A stretch of 64,000 nt of DNA from Dongia_A sp044226685 (lineage in GTDB: Bacteria; Pseudomonadota; Alphaproteobacteria; Dongiales; Dongiaceae): NCBI GenBank assembly GCA_044226685.1, contig JBGAGP010000001.1, positions 62,001-126,000 on the forward strand, given 5' to 3'. The first letter of the stretch is position 1, and every line of letters starts with the position of its first letter. The translations under genes were made by a program, and so were the position numbers. Positions 57,828 through 64,000 of the stretch are shown piece by piece. Under the pieces are notes generated by a model. It made no database searches. It was not told the origin of the DNA and saw only the letters and a program-made list of their open reading frames with translations.

Positions 57828-58695
57828 ATGAAACGGAAACTCCCGCCGCTCAACGCCCTGCGCGCCTTCGAGGCGAGCGCGCGGCTGCAGAGCGTGCAAC
57901 AGGCGGCGCGCGAGCTGAACGTGACGCCGAGCGCGGTCAGCCAGCAAGTACAGAATCTGGAGCGCTGGCTGGGCTTTCCCCTGCTCGAGCGCGGCGCCCG
58001 CAAGCTGCAGCCGACCGCCCAGGGCAAGGCCTATCAAGGGGCGCTCGCCACCGCCTTCGAGCAGATCTCCGAGGCGACCGAATCGCTTTCCGCCGGCCGC
58101 GCCACGCAGTCGATCTGCATCACCTGCACGCCGGGCTTCACCGTGCAATGGCTGGTGCCGCGGCTGCAGGACTTCCAGGATCGGCACCCGGAAATCGACG
58201 TGCGCATCGACGCCTCGGTCCGGCTGGTCGATTTGCGGCTGGAAGATGTCGATCTCGGCATCCGCCACGGTCTCGGCCGCTATCCCGGCCTGGTGGCGGA
58301 AAAGCTGATCGATGACGACCTAGTGCCGGCGGTGAGCCCGACGCTGATGCGCGGCCGCAACCGTCTGCGCACGCCCAACGACCTGACGAAGCATGCGCTG
58401 CTGCACATCGAGACGCGCGATGACTGGCGCATGTGGCTGCAGGCGCAGGGCGTCGCCATCGACTGGCGCCGCGGCGTGCTGCTGGAAGAAACCGCCATCG
58501 GCATCCAGGCGGCCATCGCCGGCAAGGGCGTCATCCTGGTGCGACGGTCGCTGATCGCCGAGGAACTGTCGCAGGGCCGGCTGGTCACGCCGCTGCCGCA
58601 GAGCCTCGCCACCGGCACCGCCTATTTCCTGGTCTACCCGCCGATCCGCGCGCAACTGGCTGCTGAAGGAAGTGGGAGCATTGGCGAAGAACTAG
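57828..58695 (+). CDS. LysR-type regulator (GcvA-like), 3' end frameshifted
   Basis: An LTTR with the N-terminal helix-turn-helix 'LPPLNALRAFEASARLQSVQ' and 'AARELNVTPSAVSQQVQNLE' and an effector domain starting 'SICITCTPGFTVQWLVPRLQ' in the GcvA-like group. The usual C-terminal end 'RNWLLKEVGALAKN' plus TAG is present at 58655-58695, but in a different frame from the rest; the 868-base span is not a multiple of three. The original frame runs on through a hairpin repeat to 58835 with non-family residues. So a small indel or deletion near 58640-58655 is likely. Divergent from the hydrolase/MFS operon, its probable target. Confidence 0.85.
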
Positions 58696-58700
58696 ACAAT

Positions 58701-58721
58701 CCCTCCCCTTCAGGGGGAGGG
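58701..58721. repeat. single CCCTCCCC hairpin repeat downstream of the LysR gene
   Basis: CCCTCCCC-TTCAG-GGGGAGGG, eight-base arms, just after the LysR stop at 58693-58695. It belongs to the same family as the paired copies and may act as a terminator. The following ~95 bases to the tautomerase stop contain a second near-copy of the motif GCAACTGGCTGC seen at 58660. Confidence 0.6.
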
Positions 58722-58818
58722 TCGCCGCGCTTCCGCAACTGGCTGCGCACTGGGTATTTCCAAGAGCCGCATGCGACAGCCTCGAGCAGGCGCAGAAGGA
58801 GACGGCGCCGCGTACGCC

Positions 58819-59208
58819 TCAGACCTCGACCTTGAATCCCAGGTCGATCTCGCTGGCCGGCTTGCCGCCCATGGCCCAGTTCTCGCGCGGAGCCTCTTCC
58901 AGCACGATGCGGACGTCGCCGGGGTCGAGGTCGAGCGCCGCCTTCAGGTTGCGCACGATGGCGGCGTACATCCTGCGCTTGGCGTCGAGCGTGCGGCCCT
59001 GGAACAGCTCGATGGTGACGATGGTGAAGCGGTCGGTATTGGCCGGCACCAGCGGGAAATGCGCCGCGTCGTAGGTCACCAGGCGGTAGCAGCGGTCATC
59101 CTCGGGAATCTTGATGCCTTCGACCATGCCCGCCTGGATGGCGTCGAACAGCGCCTCGTGACGGCCGTTGAGCCAGTGGTTGCGGGTTTCGATCCTGACC
59201 TGCGGCAT
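58819..59208 (-). CDS. tautomerase-superfamily protein (4-oxalocrotonate tautomerase / cis-CaaD-like)
   Basis: A 129-residue long-form tautomerase: initiator Met then Pro2, the catalytic base ('MPQVRIETR'), two beta-alpha-beta repeats, and 'TIVTIELFQGRTLDAKRRMY' plus 'AIVRNLKAALDLDPGDVRIV' typical of the second half. 'EEAPRENWAMGGKPASEID' near the end matches the Pro-x-x-x-W-x-x-x-G region of the family. Start 59208 puts Pro directly after Met; the longer frame would bury it. Substrate unknown. Divergent from the M19 dipeptidase. Confidence 0.88.
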   Translation of the reverse strand: MPQVRIETRNHWLNGRHEALFDAIQAGMVEGIKIPEDDRCYRLVTYDAAHFPLVPANTDRFTIVTIELFQGRTLDAKRRMYAAIVRNLKAALDLDPGDVRIVLEEAPRENWAMGGKPASEIDLGFKVEV

Positions 59209-59292
59209 GCGCGTCTTCCCTTCGCCTGACCGGTTGCTTTCATCCGGGCGATGGTCGACCATGCCGGTCCCCGCGGTCAAGAGAGGCGCAAC

Positions 59293-60335
59293 ATGCCGGG
59301 TTCGAACAGCACCACGATCCAGTCCACCGCGATCGTCTGGGATTCCCATTCCTGCCTGCCTTTGGCCTCGGGCATCGACCTCAGCGTGCTGCGCCGGCAC
59401 AAGGCCTCCGGCTTCGACTACGTGTCGATCAATGTCGGCATGGACATGAACCCGCTGGACCAGGTGATGAAGACCATCGCCTGGTTCCGCCACTGGATTG
59501 CCCAGCATCCCGAGGAGTTCGTCCAGGTCGACGGCTTCGCCGACGTCGCCGCCGCCAAGAAGGCCGGCAAGCTGGCGGTCAGCTTCGACCTCGAGGGTCC
59601 AGGATGCTGCTCGAGGACGTGGCGATGGTGGAGTTCTACCGCGATCTCGGCGTGCGGCAGATGCATTTGGTCTACAACCGCAACAACAGCGTCGGCGGCG
59701 GTTGCCATGACGACGACAAGGGCCTCACCGCCTTCGGCCGCGAGGTGGTGCGCGCCATCAACAAGGCCGGTCGTGATCATGGATTGCTCGCACAACGGCG
59801 AGCGCACCAGCCTCGACATCATGGCAACCTCGGACAAGCCCGTGGTGTTCAGCCACGCCAATGCCCGCGCCCTGGTCGACCATCCGCGCAACATCTCCGA
59901 CCGCCAGATCGACGCCTGCGCCGCCACCGGCGGGGTGATCGGCATCAACGGAATCCGGCTGTTCCTCGACGCCAAGGAGGACTTCGCCGAGCCGATGGCG
60001 CGCCACATCGACTACATGGTGCAGCGGGTCGGGCCGGACCATGTCGGCCTCGGCATCGACATCTCCTTCGACCTCGGAGTCGACGACCATCCGGCGGGCG
60101 AGGATCGCGGCTATTGGTGGCCGCTCGCCGGGCGCCGGCTATTCCGAAAATCGTCCGGCACCAGCAAAGCAATGCCAGTCCCATCGAGAAGAGGAACTGC
60201 CGAAGGAACGTGGCGCATACCCTGTTTCGTCATGGTCGAGCTTGGCTACGCGCCAGTCAGGCGGCCGCATCCTCGACAAGATCGTGGCGTGCCAAGCTCA
60301 ACTTCGCCCGGGTGGCGCGGGAGACCTGGCGCTAG
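59293..60335 (+). pseudogene. membrane dipeptidase (peptidase M19), frameshifted as read
   Basis: An M19 renal-dipeptidase-like protein. Frame 1 covers 'IVWDSHSCLPLASGIDLSVL' to 'LAVSFDLEGPG' (to ~59600); a second frame gives 'MLLEDVAMVEFYRDLGVRQM' to 'GREVVRAINKAG' (~59604-59770); then frame 1 resumes with 'MDCSHNGERTSLDIMATSDK', 'VVFSHANARALVDHPRNISD' and 'HVGLGIDISFDLGVDD' to ~60110. The last ~200 bases are garbled but end in the family C-terminus 'NFARVARETWR' and TAG at 60333-60335. The total (1043 bases) is not a multiple of three. Metal-site HS replaces HxD as in one alphaproteobacterial subgroup. Sequence error is likelier than decay. Confidence 0.82.
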
Positions 60336-61191
60336 CCCGCCACCAGTTCCAGGATCGCCCCATTCGCCTCGGCGGCGGGCACCAGGCAGCCCTGCCTGGT
60401 CTCGTGGAACTTGATCCCTGCTGCGCCGACAGATGCGCCAGGCAGCGCGCCTTGTCGGCGACCAGGATCTTCATCCCGGCGACGAAGGGCAGCTCGGGCA
60501 GCTTCTCCGGCAGGCAGCCGGGATAGAGCTCGGCGAGCGCCTCGGCGGCGACAAAGCGCAAGGCGCCGTTGCCGCAGGAGACCGAGGTCAATCCATCCGT
60601 GACCTTGATATGCTCCGGGCCGAAGATCGGCAGATAGGCCATGGCCGCGTCCACGGGCGCGGCACAGGCGACGGTGACCGAGATCAGGCGCAGCGCGCCG
60701 TTGGCGTGGGCCAGCCAGTCCGGCCGGCGAACCAGTTCCGGCGACAGGTGGTGGCAGATGAAGCAGCTCACCGCCGGCGTCGCCTCCGGCGGCAGGAACA
60801 CCAGGCGGAATTCCGGCGTCACCGTGCCGGTCGGCAGCTCCAGGTCGCGCTTCAGCTGTTTCGGCCCGTCCGGATTGAGCCCCGCCGCCGCCAGGGCGTC
60901 GCGGCAGGCATTGGCGTCTTCGGTGGCGAAGGCGAGGCCCAGCAGCCCCTCCCGCGTCTCCAGCAGCTTGTCGAGGTTGTTGGTGAACTGGGCCGGGTCG
61001 ATGATGCCCAGCAGCTCGACATAGCCGTCCTCGAACATCACGCAGTAATTGCCGGTGCCCCAGCCGATGTGCCGGCCGCGCGGCGTCACGGTGAAGCCGA
61101 GGCGCGCCCAGGTGCGCCGCGCCGCTTCCAGGTCGCGCACGCCGACCAGCGTATGGTCGATGCCGGTGATGCCGCAGGCGTCGAGCGCCAT
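60332..61191 (-). CDS. VOC-family (glyoxalase-like) protein, 3' end frameshifted
   Basis: A ~286-residue protein with a glyoxalase-like domain (Glyoxalase_3 type): 'GIDHTLVGVRDLEAARRTWA', 'LGFTVTPRGRHIGWGTGNYC' and 'MFEDGYVELLGIIDP' carry the first His and Glu. After 'CLAHLSAQ' the frame breaks near 60415; the next frame gives 'GIKFHETRQGCLVPAAEANG' and 'AILELVAG' with TAG at 60332-60334, the expected ending, so one base seems missing. Dioxygenase or lyase activity is possible; substrate unknown. Overlaps the dipeptidase stop by 3 bases. Confidence 0.83.
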
Positions 61192-61277
61192 GCTCCCGTC
61201 ACTCCCCCAAATGAAAACCGCCGCCGAGCTTAGCCAACCCGGCGGCGGTCGTCACACTTTGTCTTGCGGAAAGGCGG

Positions 61278-62075
61278 TCAGGGCGCGCTGGCCCAGACCT
61301 TGCGCTTCGCCGCATAGGCGATCAGCGTGAAGATGACCAGGAACAGGATGACCTTGATGCCCATGCGGTGGCGGGCGTCGAGATTGCCTTCCGCGGTCCA
61401 GGTCAGGAACACGGCGATGTCCTTCGCCTCCTGCTCCAGCGTCGCCGGGGTGCCGTCGTCATAGGTCACCGAATCGGCGGCCAGCGGCGGCGGCATGGCG
61501 ATCTGATGGCCCTTGAAGGCGTGGTTGTAGTGCATGCCGTCCGGCAAGGTGACGCCTTCCGGCGGCGTCTCCTCGTAGCCGGTCATCAGGCTGTAGATGT
61601 AGTCGGCGCCGTCATAGCCGAGGAATCCCGCCCCGGCGCGCGACTTGGCGACCAGGGTGAGATCCGGCGGCAGGGCACCGTTATTGGCGGCGCGGGCCGC
61701 CTGCTCGTTGGCGAAGGGCGCATGGAACCGGTCCGAGGGCCGGCCGGCGCGATCGAACATCTCGCCGGTGTCGTCGGGGCCGTCCTGCACCTGGACCGCC
61801 GCGGCGATCTCCTTCACCTGGTCCTCGCTGTAGCCGATGTCCTGCAGGTCGCGATAGTGCAGCAGGTCCATCGAATGGCAGCCGGAGCAGACATTGGCAT
61901 AGACCTGATAGCCGCGCTTCAGCTGCGCCGGGTCATAGGTGCCGAAGAAGCCCTTGAGGCTCCAGCTCTGGGTCTCGACCGTCGAATGCGCCACCGGGTT
62001 GGCGATGACGATGGCCACGGCCGCCAGTCCGGCGAGCAGGGTCACCAGACCGAGGATGACACGACTGACGGACAT
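61278..62075 (-). CDS. petC: cytochrome c1 of the bc1 complex
   Basis: A 265-residue membrane-anchored cytochrome c1. N-terminal signal/anchor (~1-28), heme site 'VYANVCSGCHSMDLLHYRDL' (CxxCH), 'PDLTLVAKSRAGAGFLGYDG', 'YIYSLMTGYEETP' and the axial Met in 'GHQIAMPPPLAADSV', then a C-terminal membrane helix 'IKVILFLVIFTLIAYAAKRK'. It takes electrons from the Rieske protein and passes them to cytochrome c. It is last in petABC and overlaps the petB stop by one base. Reading frame intact. Confidence 0.96.
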   Translation of the reverse strand: MSVSRVILGLVTLLAGLAAVAIVIANPVAHSTVETQSWSLKGFFGTYDPAQLKRGYQVYANVCSGCHSMDLLHYRDLQDIGYSEDQVKEIAAAVQVQDGPDDTGEMFDRAGRPSDRFHAPFANEQAARAANNGALPPDLTLVAKSRAGAGFLGYDGADYIYSLMTGYEETPPEGVTLPDGMHYNHAFKGHQIAMPPPLAADSVTYDDGTPATLEQEAKDIAVFLTWTAEGNLDARHRMGIKVILFLVIFTLIAYAAKRKVWASAP

Positions 62076-63515
62076 TAGGCTTTCTCCATCGGCTTGGCGG
62101 CGGCGCGGGCGCCGGCGTGACCGCCGCCCAGGACCGGCTTGCTGATCGACAGCGGCACCTGCTTCGGCGTCTCGAAGATCGAGAGCAGCGGCAGGACGAT
62201 CAGGAAATAGGCGAAGTAGTAGATCGTGGCGAGCTGGCCCAGCCGCACGATCTTGATGCCGAACTGGCCGCTGGCCGCGTTCACGCCCCACATCTCGCCG
62301 ACCGCGTTGGTCGCCGCCTCATGGGTCATGCCGAGATGCTCCACCACGCGCTCGGTGAAGGTCGCGGTGTCGACGATCTCGAAGCCGAACGGCATCCAGT
62401 AGGATTCCGGCGGATACTTGCCGCAGAACATCAGCACCACGCAGTCGAACACCAGGATCCAGAAGAACCACTTGAACACCGGCCGGAACGTGCCGGCGCG
62501 CACCGGCGAGCGGTCGAGCCAGGGCAGCACGAACATCAGGATCGAGGCGCTGGCGATGACGCCGAACAGGTCGGAACGTGCCAGCGCAGCTTGGACGAAC
62601 AGGATCAGGATCAAGCTGCGCCCGCGTACGCCGAGCTGTCCGGGATCGCGCAGGATCGCGTAGCAACCAGGTTGCATTCCGGCACGATGTGCTCGGGCGT
62701 GGACAGCGGATTGGCCGGCACGTAGTTCACCGGATCGCCCAGCGCGTTCGGCGCCCAGAACACCCAGAAGGCGTAGAACAGCATGAACACGCCGAGGCCG
62801 AACATGTCCTTCACCGTGTAGATGGATGGAAGGGGATGGTGTCTGCAGGCCCTTGGTGTCGATGCCGAGCGGGTTGTTCGAGCCGAAGCGGCAGCGCCAT
62901 CACATGCACGCCGACCACCGCCAGGATCACGAAGGGCAGCAGGAAGTGCAGCACGAACAAGCGGTTCAAGGTCGGGTTGTCGACCGAGAAGCCGCCCAGA
63001 GCGGTAGCGATGGTCGCCGACGCCCGGGATGGCCGAAAACAGGTTGGTGATGACGGTGGCGCCCCAGAACGACATCTGGCCCCAGGGCAGCGTAGCCATG
63101 GCGGCGGTCGCCATCATCAGCAGATAGATCACCACGCCCAGCTGCCACAGGAATTCGCGCGGCGCCTTGTAGGACCCGAATAGAGACCGCGGAAGATGTG
63201 GATGTAGACGACGATGAAGAACATCGACGCGCCGTTCATGTGCAGGTAGCGCAGCAACCAGCCCGAATTCCCACGTCGCGCATGATGCGCTCGACGGAAT
63301 TGAAGGCCATGTCGACATGCGGCGTGTGCTGCATCGCGGATCAGGCCGGTGGCGATCATCACCATCAGCATGAAGCCGGCGAGCGAGCCGAAAATTCACC
63401 AGTAGTTCCAGATTCTTCGGCGTCCGGATACTCGTACGCCTCGTGATGCAGGTAACTGAAGATCGGCAGACGATCGATCAGCGGATGACGGGTTCTTGAA
63501 GGCGGGAGCAACCAT
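62075..63515 (-). pseudogene. petB: cytochrome b of the bc1 complex, several frameshifts as read
   Basis: Start MVAPAFKNP at 63515 with AGGAG ahead, stop TAA at 62075. Family sequence is present but alternates frames: 'GWLLRYLHMNGASMFFIVVY', 'GSYKAPREFLWQLGVVIYLL', 'LPWGQMSFWGATVITNLFSA', 'IPSIYTVKDMFGLGVF', 'YVPANPLSTPEHIVPE' (the Qo PEWY is broken right here), then 'DLFGVIASASILMFVLPWLD' and 'LATIYYFAYFLIVLPLL'. The length (1441 bases) is not a multiple of three; at least five indels are needed. Between the last two membrane helices the intact frame carries ~45 extra residues ('YWMPFGFEIVDTATFTERVV' onwards). Since bc1 is a core respiratory complex, sequencing error is the likely cause. Confidence 0.88.
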
Positions 63516-63532
63516 GTTCTTTTCTCCTGCCC

Positions 63533-64000
63533 TCAACCGATCTTCACGAGGGTGTCGGGATGAAGGTGTAGGTGGGCACCGCCAGATTGAGCGCGGGACC
63601 GCGCGGATGCGCCCGGAGGTGTCGTATTCGGAGCCGTGGCACGGGCAAAGACAAGCCCCATCTTTGGCCGCGCGGCGCGGTTCGGCCTGCAACCCCTGCA
63701 GCCGCGATGCGAATTGCCGCCGACCAGGATCAGCGCCATTCCGGCACGCGCTTCGTCGGTCTGCGGATCGCGCAGAAGAGTCGAGATGTCGACCTCCTCG
63801 GCCTGCGCGTTCTCTTCCGGCGTGCGGCGGATAGGCCAGCTTGCCCGCGCCATTTGACGGTGATCGCCTGGCCGACTCGTCGCGGAAAAGATCCACTTCG
63901 ATGGAGGACAACGCCAGCACGTCCTTGAACGGGTTGAGGCTGTTGATCAGCGGCCAGGCCACGGCGATAGCGCCGAAACCGGCGAGACGTGGACAATAGA
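63533..64000 (-). pseudogene. petA: Rieske iron-sulfur subunit, frameshifted and cut by the window edge
   Basis: The 3' part of ubiquinol-cytochrome c reductase iron-sulfur protein. 'PLINSLNPFKDVLALSSIEV' and 'ITVKWRGQ' come first, then 'ISTLLRDPQTDEARAG' in another frame, a damaged first cluster box (Thr-His-x-Gly-Cys type, around 63705-63720), the second box 'CPCHGSEYDTSGRIRA', and the ending 'DTLVKIG' with TGA at 63533-63535, in a third frame. The N-terminal twin-arginine/anchor part lies beyond base 64000. petB starts 18 bases downstream. Frame breaks are probably sequence errors. Confidence 0.85.

Noticed and set aside
58695..58835. Extended C-terminus of the LysR protein through the hairpin repeat
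   Set aside because: The added residues are encoded by a repeat and an Arg-rich stretch, whereas the family ending with a stop at 58693-58695 exists in the neighbouring frame.

Overview
The window is a high-GC chromosomal segment from an alphaproteobacterium, most likely a free-living aerobe of the Rhodospirillales type. Pointers are the ubiK / lgt / midA-like / pgeF neighbourhood, a MarR + OmpR pair of the PetP/PetR kind, a petABC cytochrome bc1 operon, a phasin gene with PhaR-type operator half-sites, clustered GANTC (CcrM-type) sites, small PAS_5-like proteins and a large cobalamin locus. I saw no rRNA, tRNA, CRISPR array, prophage or insertion sequence.

Layout. 1-5.6 kb: the 3' part of an N,N-dimethylformamidase-like gene, two small PAS proteins around an atypical HisD-like dehydrogenase, a macro-domain protein and an SRAP (HMCES/YedK) protein. 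5.7-10 kb: FAD amine oxidase, DMT and LysE exporters, a HupE/UreJ metal permease and an isochorismatase-fold hydrolase. 10-32 kb: cobalamin biosynthesis and cobalt uptake (cbtA, cbtB, cobB, cobA, cbiD, cobK, cobM, cbiG-cobJ, cobI, cobL, cobH, cbiX, cobD, cobQ, cobO, cobN, cobW, cobU). The cobU-cobW-cobN-cobO-cobQ operon is headed by a clear cobalamin riboswitch. 32-43 kb: a soluble PAS histidine kinase, a non-pyrrolysine MttB-family methyltransferase, ArsC-like protein, a soluble chemoreceptor, moaD-moaE, an ArsR/GST/SRPBCC operon, ilvE, and a MarR / response regulator / EnvZ-type kinase operon. 43-50 kb: pgeF, midA-like methyltransferase, lgt, ubiK-like, ybjN-like, proC, ybaK-like, TetR-like and phasin. 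50-56 kb: csaA-like, an M24-fold protein without metal ligands, prs, rplY (L25/CTC), pth, ychF. 56-61 kb: MFS carrier, metallo-beta-lactamase-fold hydrolase, LysR regulator, tautomerase, M19 dipeptidase and VOC protein. 61-64 kb: petC, petB and the 3' part of petA, cut by the window edge.

Function. Most of the window is corrinoid metabolism. CbtAB and perhaps HupE import metal; CbiX, CbiG and CbiD are typical of the early-cobalt (anaerobic-type) route, whereas CobN, CobW and the CobI/J/M/K/L/H naming are those of the aerobic late-cobalt route, so the locus looks mosaic. No cobG/cobZ, cobF, cobS/cobT or lower-ligand genes are visible here. The MttB-family gene next to the locus is a plausible corrinoid consumer.

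Quality warning. Several genes carry multiple single-base frameshifts while keeping family-level similarity in alternating frames: the 5' half of cobB (about 12.06-12.5 kb), the 3' end of the LysR gene (58.65 kb), the M19 dipeptidase (59.6-60.3 kb), the end of the VOC gene (60.42 kb), and petB/petA (62.6-64 kb). Because bc1 is a core complex, sequence or assembly error is more likely than real decay, especially towards the right edge.

A second non-genic layer is a family of G/C-rich hairpin repeats, mostly in inverted pairs between genes.
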